Of a stretch of 64,000 bases of DNA, positions 45,532 through 57,200 are shown piece after piece (positions within the stretch are counted from its first letter, which is position 1; the number at the start of each line of letters is the position of its first letter). The notes beneath the pieces were generated by a model that did no database searches, had not been told where the DNA came from, and saw nothing but the letters and a program-made list of their open reading frames with translations. A program made the position numbers and the translations under genes. This DNA comes from Undaria pinnatifida (taxonomy: Eukaryota; Sar; Phaeophyceae; Laminariales; Alariaceae): positions 2,727,001 to 2,791,000 of the forward strand of contig JABAKD010000017.1 in assembly GCA_012845835.1 (NCBI GenBank). The letters run 5' to 3'.

Positions 45532-45644
45532 TTAACCCAAATTGTCGGAAATTGGCCATTTTTTTTTCTGCATATGACAATGATTCTCGTTGTGTACCTA
45601 GGCCATGGGATGTTCATCCGGTACACGATCGTAGCAGTTTTATA

Positions 45645-45745
45645 TTGTATTATTATGTTTCGCCCTCCTCTCGACAATAATATAGCGTAGATGCCCGTTC
45701 CGATGTAAATCGAATATCATTCCGTAAAGCAGCAGTGCTGTAGTA
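45645..45745 (-). mobile_element. LINE 3' end fragment
   Basis: The reverse complement shares TGCTGCTTTACGGAATGATA, TTCGATTTACATCGGAACG and GGCATCTACGCTATATTGTC with 16660-16735. AT-rich tail sequence lies on its left. Confidence 0.6.
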
Positions 45746-45910
45746 TGTTCCTCCCAAAAATCAGTCTTTGGGGTCAAGACATGTCTCAAGCTCCTAATTT
45801 GAAGAACACAACCCAGAAAAAAAACGGTGCATACCTCTATTGTAGCACGAATCCCGAGGCGACGATAGGCGGGGCTACTTTTTCAGCTACTTAAAACCAA
45901 TGCTACGGTA

Positions 45911-46162
45911 GACTGATTCTACGATTACAGCCCCCCCCAAACCCATCGATTTGTTTTTTACGAACGTTTCATGGCTACTCAACACAAGGAAGGATATACT
46001 ACTGAAAAAAACGTATTCATGTAATTTCTTCTGCACAAAGGTCTAACGATCGACGACGTCGGGGTGTCGAGGGAAACCGTTTTTCAGGAGATACGACCGG
46101 GAGCTGGTTTTGAAACCGGCCATTTCGGTAAAGAAAAGTTGGGGGTCTACCGTAGAACGACT
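45911..46162 (+). mobile_element. MITE, CTACGGTAGCCCCCCC type
   Basis: Ends GACTGATTCTACGATTACAG and inverted TACCGTAGAACGACT. The interior has TTCATGGCTACTCAACACAA and GGGAGCTGGTTTTGAAACCG. It matches 60235-60482 end to end. Confidence 0.75.
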
Positions 46163-46418
46163 AGGTAGGGGGGATGAATTACCCCCTTTTGGCCACTTTT
46201 TTTTTTCAGTGGCTCGGTGTCACTCGCGCGAGTGACCCCCCTCCCCTGTTCTTCGCGGTCACAGGCTTTTTTCGTGTTGTTTTAACATTCTCGATGTTCA
46301 TATACGGAAAAAAAAGGGGATGGTTAGATCTACGCTGCACCAAAACAAATCGCCGGACGTGTTTTCGTCAGCGAGGTACAGAGTCAATCGCGCGACTGGC
46401 TCATGTAAGGTTGTACTT

Positions 46419-46697
46419 TCTGTCGTGCCGACGACGCCATATGTAAGGTTATAGGTGGGGACACAGAGTGCCAATTGAGCAGGTCCTCGGAGAGTACTCA
46501 CTTTCGTTTCCTTCGTAGAGAGACGTAGCTTTATTCGATTCCACCAGAGCCCCGAATAGCTTCTGAGATCGGAGGCACGTGCCTCCGACCTATTTCCTAA
46601 CTTTCCCGAATATAAAACGCCAACCTTATCATACGAAACCCATCCAAATGATCTCAAATTGGGATAATTACAAGCCTTTCGAGGCCGTATCTTAACC
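46419..46697 (-). mobile_element. SINE-like repeat, copy 2
   Basis: Near-identical in most parts to 42059-42369, lacking a 20-bp piece and the long A-tail. Minus-strand frames in both copies read FGWVSYDKVG...YSGKLG, but this follows from recent duplication. Confidence 0.55.
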
Positions 46698-46749
46698 GTT
46701 ATGTGCCCGGTAGTGAAAATTGGGGGTATTCCTCTACCGTAGCCTTGAT

Positions 46750-46994
46750 CTGCTACGATAGGGGGGATCGCTTTTTTTCTGAGATTCCTCAATTTGGGAG
46801 CTCAAGACCTCTCCCAAAAACTGATTTGGAGAAAAATAATGCTGCTACTACCGGATGGAACATCCCGTGGCCTAGATACACAAGGAGAATCATGCAAACA
46901 AAATGTCGTATTCCCGACGATTTTGGGTTAAGGAGCCTCGTCATTCAGAAGGAAAATAGCCAAAAAATGGTATGCCGCTATCATCGTAGCTTGC
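46750..46994 (-). mobile_element. TACGATAG-type MITE
   Basis: Ends CTGCTACGATAGGGG and inverted TATCATCGTAGCTTGCG, with internal CCCGACGATTTTGGGTTAAG. Confidence 0.65.
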
Positions 46995-46999
46995 GTCGT

Positions 47000-47995
47000 G
47001 TACCTTGTTGAAGTGGGACACAACTAGTGTGCGTAGTTGTTGATTGTTGGATATCATGCATTGTTTTTTTTTAACGCATTTATATATATATTTTTTTCGT
47101 GGTCGTCTGGATTTTCGGTTATTTCAACCTGTATATCTTGGATTGGTGGTACTAACGCTGCACATCGCCAGATGGCAAAACAATAATGCTACTAACAAAA
47201 GTAAGGCACTGCACCTTGTCGGAAGGCCACACGAAATATATCATCACCAGGCTATGCTCAAGGTTGGTTTCAGAATACGGCTTCGGCCTTCGCCTCGCTC
47301 GGCCTTCGCCTTGCTCAGAGCAGGCGATCCTTTCTGGCGGGTCGACGCTGTACTACTACAGTACTGCTGCTACTTTGCATCCCCGGGGGCAGACTGTTGC
47401 AGACTCGCGTCACCAGAGCCTGCGTTGGTTTGTTCTACCCCCCCTCCCCTTCCTCGCCCTTCCCCCCCCGCCCCCCGCCCCCCCGCTCCGCTCCCCTCTT
47501 CCCCCTCTCTCCTCTGTCCCCCCTCCTCCGCTTCCCTCCCCTCCCCTTCCCCCCCCCTCCCCCCGGAGCAAATACGCTACCAACATGAGACCGGTCTGGT
47601 GCACCAAGGCCCTTTTTCGATCTCACTTTATTGGGCTTAGCGTCAGTCAAGGGTGCAATCGCGGTGTCCTGGCATGATGCTAGCATACCAGTCGTAGTTG
47701 GCGCGTCTCGGGCTTCTTTTCCCTTAACCATACTAGTTTTGGTGTCGGGGAGAGGTCAGTCAAGGGGCCAGACCGCGGTCTGACTAGCACTTTTTGTCGT
47801 GCAGGGGCGCGGTGTTGTTGCAGGTTTGGGGTTGCGGTTTCGGTGCGGTTCGGCTCGGTCCAGTTGTGCTTCTTCTAGTTTTGAAGCTACAAATATGTCG
47901 AGTAGCATTGCTCTTCACGGGCCGGGTCATTTATCAGTTTTTTTCGGGTTTTAATCTCACTACTGTGCTAGAGAGATACACCATCACACCACAGA
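47000..47995. other. no gene seen
   Basis: AT-rich, then C-rich at 47435-47575 (Pro and Gly frames on opposite strands). A GGGTC-element fragment lies at 47912-47945. Confidence 0.4.
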
Positions 47996-48002
47996 GATAT
48001 GC

Positions 48003-48072
48003 ATTTAGCTCAGCGGTTGTGGCATATCCCCCATAAAAGCACCATCCGGGGTTCGAATACACCCAGCCTCTA
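48003..48072 (+). tRNA. tRNA-like sequence, probably a pseudo-tRNA or SINE head
   Basis: A-box-like TTAGCTCAGCGGTTG and B-box-like CGGGGTTCGAATACA are spaced as in a tRNA. The acceptor and T stems pair poorly (GGGG against ACAC), and no normal anticodon arm is evident. Not a functional tRNA call. Confidence 0.35.
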
Positions 48073-48439
48073 ATTGATGTACTGGCTCATGAGCGATCGA
48101 GACTTGGGCCGGACGTCAGTGTCGGAGGATAAGAACATACCAGTGATACTGACTCAAATCGTGTGCTAATCCCAAACAACCGCTTCCGATGCAAAAATCT
48201 GCCTGTGTCTGTTTTCGTCACGTCAAAACGAAACGCCTTGTTGCGTACATACTCCAATGCCCCCGTACACTCGTGTGGTGCTTCGCAAAAACAAAAACAC
48301 CATATCGTACGTCCACACGTGTACTGTGCCGCTGCTGTACCTCTGCCCTCCTCGTAGGACCTACAACTTCTACGTGTGCGAGTGCGACCACCGCAGCAAA
48401 AATATGGGGACGAAAAAATCGATGCGGCTGCCATCATCG

Positions 48440-48742
48440 CCACCGGCCGCCACACCCCCAACCCCGCCCCATCAGCTATCTACTGCCGGGCGCGGGGCCA
48501 ACAGCCTCGTCGCCCCCCTCGCCGGCCAAGCCGACAAGCTAGCAAGTGCCTTTTTTTTCCTGCTCACGGGCGGCCGCAGCGGTAACAGCGACAGCGGCGG
48601 CGGCGACGACGACGGTGGTAGCGACCGCAACGACAACGACAGCGGGGGTGTCCAGGCCGAGATAGGTTTTGGAGCCTTCAAACCGTGGACGGAGCAAGGG
48701 AAAGCTGCCGCCGAAGCGCTGCTTGACGGTCCTTGGGTGTGA
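48440..48742 (+). CDS. candidate terminal exon, Gly/Asp-rich, unknown
   Basis: A plus frame reads LVAPLAGQADKLASAFFFLL, then a Gly/Asp/Ser/Asn run, then GFGAFKPWTEQGKAAAEALLDG before a stop at 48742. No family is recognised and no convincing acceptor is chosen. Three decayed partial copies follow, which supports this being the least damaged unit. Confidence 0.3.
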   Translation, partial: PPAATPPTPPHQLSTAGRGANSLVAPLAGQADKLASAFFFLLTGGRSGNSDSGGGDDDGGSDRNDNDSGGVQAEIGFGAFKPWTEQGKAAAEALLDGPWV

Positions 48743-48779
48743 TTGCCTTCACGTTTCGGTGTTGCTGTGATTCTCGCTT

Positions 48780-49400
48780 TTTTCTCGGACCGAGGCGGTG
48801 CTAGCGGCTGTAGCGGGAGTGGTGGCAACGACGGCAACGACATGACGGGGGTGGCGTTCCGGGCGAGCTAGATTTTGGAGCCTTCCGCGGGGCCAGCCTC
48901 CGCAGCCCCTCGCCTCCCAAGGCGCCAGCATCGCTAGCGTGTTTTCCTCTGCTTACCGGCAGTGCTACCGGTAGCAACGGCAACACGGTGTGACGACAGA
49001 GGTAGCGACTGCAATGGCAATAGCGACGGGGGATTCCAGTCCGAGCTACAGTAGGTTTTGGATCCTACCAGTCCAACCGGCAATACAAAAAAAGCTCGAT
49101 ATGAAGAATGCTTGAAAAATGTGCGATCAAGCCCGAGATCTTAGGGAGGGGGACGATAAACGAGCATCCCGGGTAAACCAATGGAAGTGTCGATCCTTTG
49201 ATCTATCCGCATGGGGAGACACGATTATCAATAAGTCTTGCCTTGATGATAGCATCACGGAATTGCTTCCATTCCATATCCAGCTTACACATATTGTTTG
49301 CCATATCGAGCTTAATATATTGTTGGACTGGCACTTTCTGTGGACGGTGCAAGGCCAGGCTGCCGTCGAGGCGCTGGTTGACGGTGTCCCTAGGTTTGGC
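48780..49400 (+). pseudogene. decayed tandem copies of the 48440-48742 segment
   Basis: 48887 onward repeats GCGGGGCCA, CCCCTCGCC, GCTAGCG and GGTAGCAACGGCAA with a period near 395 bp. TTTTGGAGCC or TTTTGGATCC recurs at 48878 and 49056. 49342-49395 repeats TGGACGGTGCAAGG, GCTGCCGTCGAGGCGCTGGT. Frames are broken. Confidence 0.5.
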
Positions 49401-49849
49401 GGGTTCCAGGTGTTGGTTTGTCTCCTGATTTGTTTTCGGGCGTCATGATTTCCTCTAAGAGCGGGTGATTGCAGGGGGCGGGGTACGTGTCTGTACAGCG
49501 TTCCATGTATTGGTAACCGCCCCCAAGGGTGTACCAACACGATAGCCCAAAATGAGGTGCGGGGGGGCGGATGGGGGGGTGATAGGGAAGAGGGGGTTGT
49601 AGTAGGGAGTCTTGACACATTATTTGCTTTGGTTTGCGACAGTGGGATGAGAACGCCTGCCGAGCTACCTGCATTTAATGTATTTAGCCTGACCGCTTCC
49701 ATTATTTTCTTTGGTTTACGACGGGAGTTGAGAGCACCTGACGATCTTGTATTTAATGCTTTGTTTAGTCTGGCCGCGTACCTCGTAGCGCTTGGATCGT
49801 TTAAACCAGAAACTCAAACTCTTACTACCATCCTCGTGTCCGTCCCCTC

Positions 49850-51180
49850 TTGCCCGTTTTGCGGTGGGACTAGAGAAAACAAAAAAGATCCAATCGAAAG
49901 CGTTCGTTCACACGGCGTGAGCCGTAAGGCATCTGGTCGTGTTGTACAGGTATAGTTATGTATTTATTGCTGTCATCCTCGTGTCCGCCCCGCGTTGCAA
50001 CAGGAGCGACAGCATAAAGGCTCGTTCACAACGTCGGGTGACCGAGAAAGCATGAAAAAACTTCATTCAAAAGCGCTCGTTCATACCAGGTGCACGGCTT
50101 GAGGCGTTCCGCATCTAGTTGTTGTACCTCTTCGCCGGTGGAGCTCGCATAATTCCCCTTTCACAACCGCGCCTCTCCAGGTATTTGACAGCAGTTTTAT
50201 TTTGGGCGAACGCCGTTATACTGGAAACCTCGATTTCCAGCAACCAATATAGTATACCATGTGATGTGTTTTTACAGGAGAGTGTGGTGTTCGTGCGGAC
50301 GAGCGCCGTGTTGCTGTTGACAAGACGTACAAGCTCCGCAAACTTCACGCCCTGATTTCGGCAGCGGGAGAGAACCGTTCGCTTACCGCATGGACAGCGG
50401 CGAAAGCCACAGGGAAACGCGCGCTACGATAGAGGTAGATACTAGCACTTTTCGTCTGAAACGGTTTCCGAATGGCGGGGGCTCCTTAACTCAAAATCGT
50501 CGGTTAATAAACAGGCCATTTTTTATTGCACGATTCTCGTCGTGCACTTAGGCCGCGTGTGGGGTTTTTCATCCGGTATCATAGCAGTCTTGTTTTTTCT
50601 CCAAGAAGGAATCAGTTTTTGGGAGAGTGTCTTAAGCTCCCAAATTGGGGAACCTCAGAAAAAAAAAGTGGTGAGCACCTCTATCGTACCACGCGTCGGG
50701 AAACGCGTCACTGCGTCGGTCGCAACCCGTCCAGAGTCTCTGCGGACCCACTTCATGCCTCTAACACACAAAACAGTGGACACATGCACACACAACACAA
50801 CCCCAGCACGGCATCCACATTTTTTTGGATTTTTTTTTCTTGGACAAATTACTCTTGGAATTAATATGTGTAGGATAAGTTTTCCCGAGTGCAATAAGCG
50901 CGCGCACATCGCGTCTCGGCCCGCACCACGCGGCCGATCACCGGCTCAAGAGGACACCGACTACGACTACGTACGATAGCGGTACCAGCGACAACGGTGA
51001 TGGTGGTGACATATTTTACCAGGTATTTATTTTTTATTGCTCCGTGTTTAGCCTGTCCGCGCCCCGTCGCGTTTAGACCGAGAAAAAACGAAAAGCTCCA
51101 ATGGAAAGCGCTCGTTCGTGTAAGACGGCGCGAGGCTATACGAAAAAAGTAGCTTCTATCCAAAGCGCTCGGTCATCCGA
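49850..51180 (-). pseudogene. several decayed copies of the PNO1 last exon and its 3' flank
   Basis: AAAGCGCTCGTTCA-type cores recur at about 49898, 50073, 51098 and 51148. Copies at 49930-49960 and 50105-50160 also retain GCATCTGGT or GCATCTAGTTGTTGTAC, and the latter keeps CGCCGGTGGAGCTCGC, matching the LGAPPGKVY codons at 51310-51335. Frames are broken and splice acceptors lost. A MITE at 50417-50696 separates them. Confidence 0.65.
50417..50696 (+). mobile_element. TACGATAG-type MITE
   Basis: Ends ACGCGCGCTACGATAGAGGT and ACCTCTATCGTACCACGCGT, a terminal inverted repeat of about 20 bp. It lies among the PNO1 exon relics. GGGAAACGCG on both sides may be a target duplication. Confidence 0.8.
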
Positions 51181-51263
51181 CGGGTAGTTTATTTCTCCGA
51201 GCCCCATCCCACTCTCCGTTCCCCGTTCTGCGTTTGGACCAAGAGAGAGAAAAAAGCTTCCCG

Positions 51264-54200
51264 TTAAAAGCGCTCGTTCATTCGACGTGAGACGTTTCGC
51301 ATCTGGTTGTACACTTTCCCCGGCGGAGCTCCCAGAATAAGCGAGCAGATCGCGTCTCGTGCCACCTGGACAGTCACATCACACATATGCCATAGGGAGG
51401 AAGGACGATCGGGTCACAAGCCAGAGAGAGAAGGGGCGGTCACGTTACACGCCGTAGAGCACAAAAAAACTACAAGCAAGAGAAAATAGACAATAGTCCA
51501 AATTTCGCATACGACTACGGCCATGCACAAGCAGTACACCTCTGCCCCCCGCCCCCCCCCCATTCTTGTTCCTTCCGAGCGTTGCCATCAAACAGAGGCC
51601 CAAACATCACTTGCTTTTGTCTCTCGACAAGAACTCCTCGCCCCGCCTACTCCCGTAACTTGTGCGTTTGCAACGCAAAAAAAAAATGGGGAAAAAAAAT
51701 GAAAAACACACACCTCAAGAACACGTACCACATGTATTGAAGCAACACAAACAAAAAAGCAGGAGAAAAAGTAAACAAGTGCCTGCTTGCGAAAGAACGG
51801 TTTTAGAAAATTACTTTCCTTGCGCTACAAAAAGCGAATGCCTTTTTCGTCGCGATTTTGGTGTGTTCGCCTTCCTTGAGGGAAATGTGGGTGTGCGGCA
51901 AGGAAACCAACAAAAAATCACGAACAAAAACTGAAAAAAAAAACACGAACAATACTTGACACAGGTACGAGTACCAGATACGTGTAAAATACGTACTCAC
52001 GACGTTTTACCATATGACTAATACCGCCCAAAAACCAAACTACCTCATATAGTATGCGTCTGGTACACTTGACTATTAATAGGGTATATAAAAGGGGGAA
52101 AATAAAAGTGGGCACAAAGCCTTTTGCCGAGCGCAATATCGGGTGTACCTATAAATGGCTCAAATGGCGCAGACACACCTATTTTTGGCTCCTTATCAGC
52201 TAGTACAAAAACATATACTCGGAGTATTAGTTTTTGGCCACTCTCACACAAAGAAAACAATTATCATGTTCGTATTGTACCATCGTTATGACTCGTATGC
52301 TTTCAACGAGGACAGGATGGAAACCCGGATACCAGGGGACGGCGAGGCGCAATCGAAACAGCGCACCCCACCCACAGCAGATGAGACGAAAAAAAAACAA
52401 AACTCGTCCACAAGCAGTAGTTTTCTGTCCTCCCCACATCCCTTCTCCCCCCCCCTTCGAAAAAATGCCTACCCCTTGGAATGAGGAGCAGCCTGAAGGA
52501 TATGGCGGATGGGGCTCCCTCCCCTCCGAAAAGGAGAGGGGATAAGGTCAGGAGGGAAATACTCCCTCCGAGCGACCAAAAATCACATCACCCAATATTA
52601 CTGTGCCAAGGTGTCTGGGCTCTCGGCCCGACAGGAGTGGAAGAGAAGAGGCGTTTCTGAAGAGGGGACAGTCGAGACTCATTCCCGGTTCATATGGGCG
52701 CATGTCTCTCTCCCGGCGCCAGAGCAATAATTCCTTCGGAGGGGCGGCGATCAGAGGATCGCCTGCTATTCATAGTGCCTACAAGATATGCTATAATTTT
52801 TAGAGTTGTAAGATGGCAAGACTTAAGTCACCAAATAGATACTAGTCGACTACAGTTAGTCGTTTTCGGAAGGTGCCGACTATCGGACTTATTTGGTTTC
52901 CATACTTGCAGAAAGGGGTTTTTAATGTGGGATGCATTTTTTCTAGGCGAGCCCCAAGCCGGGGGGAGCAACTTTGGCTCGCTCTGCTCTCGCCTGACTT
53001 GAGAAACCAAGTCGGCTGGGCATCAGCTGGCTTCTCCAGCCGATTTGCCGACTAAGGTCAGTCAGTCAGTAGACTAGCGGCACCTACCGATTAGCTTTTA
53101 GTCTTGAAAACTTGAAACTTGACGAATCACTGCTCTAATATTACTGCTCTAATAACCTTGCATCCCTTCGGCCGACGCGTGCCACCACAGGTGTGCCATT
53201 TTTGACAAAAAACAAGCCAGACCGACGAGAATTCCCAACTGAGGAACTACCCTCCATCGGCACATGCTGCGGCAGAGGTATACCTTTTTTTGGCGGGTGG
53301 GGGTGGGGGGGGCTCTTCACGTGAGGAGCTCTATACTACTAATGGTATACCCCTCTTGAGGCAAAAAATACTTTGAGCAAATCGAGAGTGCAACCCGATG
53401 GACAAACCAGACCCATGCACTATGATAGGTAAACGAACAAATGAGTATTGACTCGAAATTTGTCGAACTCACGGCTGACGTCCTTGAAATATATTAAAAA
53501 AATACGTACACACCAAAAAAAAAACACTCCAGCTACATTGGAGACCAAAGCTCAAGACTTCGTCGAAACTCATCGTTGCAAGCTGTGTGCGATACTCCGA
53601 TCGCGCGTATTACTGGGTGCGCGTCCTCCTTAAGGATACAGGTCGGCGACTCCCCTTAGAACTACACAACTAAATATATATATATACATAAATATCGCAG
53701 ATAAGAAAAAAAGATCTCGACGATTTTGAGCTAAGGGGTCTCGCCAATCCGAAAAAAGCGCCAAAAAAGGGTATACCTTAATAACTCTTGACATTTTTCA
53801 CCAAGGGTCCGGTCCGGTCCGGTCCGGTCGGGGGGGGGGGGGGGGGGGGGGGACGCCAATTCTCACTGGAGGGTTTGGGCCACTCGGAAGAGTGACTCTC
53901 TGTGCTCTGCCTCACCTACAAAAAAAAAAATTGGGGCGATTTTTGTGGGGTGCAGCGCAGCTTAACATCCCATCGCGCAGGCATATCGCAAGATTGAAAC
54001 AGCACAAAAAGGAATAGAGGGGGTTCGTTACTCGCGCCAGTGACCCCGATCTGGACACCGCAAGCAAAAAAAAAAAACGCATGCTACGACAGAGGTAGCA
54101 GTTTTCGTCTGGAATGTTTTCTGAATGACGGGCCTTCTTGACCCAAAATCGTCGGAAAAAAAATAAATAAATAGGCCGTTTTTTTGCTGCATGATTTCTC

Positions 54201-57200
54201 GTTGCGTACCTAGGCCCCATGGGATTTTTCATCCGGCAGCAGTTTTTATTCTTCTCCGAATCCATTTTTGGGGATGGGTTTTAAGCTCCCAAATTGAGGA
54301 AACCTCAGAAAAAAAAGTGGTGAGCATCTCTATCGCAGCACGCGGCAAAAAAAGAAGGGAAAAAAAAGGCCCCAAACACGATCTCCCGTTGCCGTAGCCT
54401 AGGTCTATTACAATGGTAGAGGAATTGCAGCTGTTTTTTGGGGATGCTATCACAAAGATCTTTGAAAAAATATCCATTTTGGACATCATCACCACCACGA
54501 CGTTAGCGTATTATATAACAAAGGATCCGCGACGTGCCTCTCTTGCGTCATCGCCTTTGTCGGGGTGCACCGTCATCTACTTCATCGAAAATTAGTCTTG
54601 GGGCGAGTTATATAGAGCGCTCTTCAAGCGACGGGGATCTCAGAAAAACAGGCTCACTCCTGCCGCATATAGCATGGTTCTTTCTCGCGGTCACCTTGAT
54701 GTTGCTGAAGGACCCCAATATGTGCACCTTCTGGTCCGCCACGATTATTCTTGTTCGGGTGGCGTTTTCGATCGCGTGTCGAGTCTTACCGCCCTGGCCG
54801 GCGATGCGCCCAATCGCGCGACTGGGGTGTTGGTTTTTCGTTTGGATGCCGACAAGACAGGACATAGATGACGCCGAACAGCGACACAGGACAACGACAG
54901 CCGCAACGAAAACGACGACAGCAACGACAACGACAACAACGGCAGTCACAACGACCACAACAACGGCAGCGACAACAACGAGCACGTAGCGCAGCGCAGG
55001 GGTCGGGGGTCGGGAGGGGTTAGAAGCGGTGGGTGAGGCAGACGGGGAGGGGTGGGGGGAACGGCGCATTGCACGAAGTCAGACGGAGCTAGGCTCGAGC
55101 GGCCGTGTACACAAAACAAAAGGTGATGGCACAGATGTTCGGTATACGTCCATCCTCGCGGTGAAAAAAAAAAGATCGACCGAAACGTATCTATCTGATC
55201 TTACACACATGCTGTGCTGGCTGTGTGACGGGAATAGCTTGAACAAATTGCAACGGGTAAGAGCCCCCCAGTCAAACGGCAACAAGGGAAAAAAGGCCCT
55301 TCTCTCGACGGAGGATCTTAGCAGTGACCGTCAGCAGTGAGCGTAAACTCTACCCCTCTCCGTGCCTCCGGGTTGCTCCAGCCTAACGCTCGGTTTAGCC
55401 TTCTCGCCCGTCCCGCATACAAGGAACGAGCACCCTCCTTACCCCAGCTGCTCCATCCAAGCTAACGTTAGGCTTGGTTCTCTCCCCCGCTCCATAACAC
55501 GCACATCCAACAACCCCGACCCATCGTTACCGCAGCGGGAGTACCCCCCACCCCCCCCTCCCGCAACTCGACGTGCTCCGTCCCGACGATGTAGGGATGC
55601 GAGGATCTACGGTCTGAAGACTATGGCCATGCACGATACGATTGCCCCCCCCACCCCTTTCCCTCCCCTCTACTTCCGTGCACCCCCCCTAACGCACCTG
55701 AGATGGTCTCCCGCGAGGGTCTTGACGTCCTGTACCTGAAACGAGTCGACGTAGAGGTCGTCCAGTCGCAGCAGCGCCACCGCGTCCTGCCAGTTGCAAT
55801 CGTTGATGGATACACGTCAGCGGGAAAGGGCAGCAAAACAAAGAAGAAGTGTCGTTCTGCCAGGCATGGACTATGCTACCAAGAGTCTAAGCATAAGGTC
55901 GGCGTCGCAATAAGGTATCCGCCGTACTCAAAGTAGGGGAGTCTCTCAGCAGCAAAATACCTAAAACGCCAACGGTGACTATTACAAGTAGCACAAACGA
56001 GCAGCTCCCTGAAAACAAAAACATACCCTCTACAAGACCAATAGTTCTAACATTAAAGCAATACAATGTTTAACCCACACTATATCCAACCAACTTCCCG
56101 CCCCGTATGCCGGTGCAGTTAGTGCAAAGGAGCTAAGACCAAAGCAAGCCACGACCATCTGCACCTTTAAGCTGTCTAATATTAGGTGTAGACTTGAACA
56201 AGAAAATCGCAACTCCGCCCCCTTCCCTCCTCCCTACCTCCCCTTTCTCCAACCACGTAGTATCCCCATTGCTGTCTCTGGAAGTGGCTGCACTAGACAA
56301 CAAAAAAAAATAATTCGGAGCTGTCATCCATATGCAGAAAGTACGCACAAGGTGCGGAAGTCCGCCTCACACGTTATTCTCAGAAGGGTGCAGTCCACCC
56401 TTTTCGCGGCTCGCCGAACACCTCACGGTGCTTCGCGCTTGGTGCGCGCGATGCTTGCCTTGTCGCTGAAAACCCGGCATGCTTCGTCCCGGCATTGCAG
56501 GATGCGAGGGCCTCCAGTCTCAAGACTACGGCTATGCATGAAACGAGCACCTTCACATCCCCCAGTCTGCCTCGTCGGTGAAAACTCGATATGCTCCGTC
56601 TCGGGATTATAGGGATGCGAGGGTCAACGGTCTGACAGGCTGTGGCCATTCCTGCCGATTAATACACCCTTCCCTCCAATCACCACCACTACTACCCCCC
56701 CCTTGCCCCGGCAGCCCCCGGGCCCTCTACACCATAGCGAAGGGCACCACCCACCTGCACTTCGAAGCCGAGCATGAAGGCCTGGATGAAGTCGGCGGTT
56801 TTCTGCAGAGCGGAGGCGTCTTCCGTGTGCTTTGAAGACTTCAACTCCACGTTTCGCGTTTTACGGTTGAACCTGCGAAACGACCAACGGTAGGCCACGT
56901 GGGCGGCAACGGCGGTAGAACGGGTCAGGGGCCAACTACGGTTAAGGGCATCAGACGGCAGCAAGTTAACGACAACACTAAACTTATAACGCGAAAGCAG
57001 CAGCAGCAGCAACCGCGGCAGCAACGCAGGCATGGATGATGGCCCTTGCACGGCTCTCCGCACGGACTCCATTTTCTAGGCTTGTGCATTGGTTTGAATA
57101 TACGAATACTGACAAGTCACTGCCATAGTTGTTAGCGCCGGTGGCGGAGTAAAAGCCAACCAGACTTAGTATTTGCCAACACACCCCAAACGTTGAGCCA

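Larger units (their letters stand above)
45384..45849 (+). mobile_element. TACGATAG-type MITE carrying two nested insertions
   Basis: Ends ACGCATGCTACGATAGAGGT and ACCTCTATTGTAGCACG. The MITE body is split at TTAA by the 82-bp element (45450-45531) and again by a LINE 3' fragment (about 45645-45745). Compared with copies such as 50417-50696, the interruptions are clean. Confidence 0.75.

Noticed and set aside
48003-48072. A functional tRNA gene
   Set aside because: Boxes A and B are present but the acceptor and T stems do not pair and the anticodon arm is poor, so it is listed only as tRNA-like.
54413-54595. 60-aa ORF beginning MVEELQLFFGDAITKIFEKI
   Set aside because: Short, opposite to PNO1 and inside its intron 4, next to a MITE; no homolog or splice evidence. 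It was kept out for lack of support, although its composition is protein-like.
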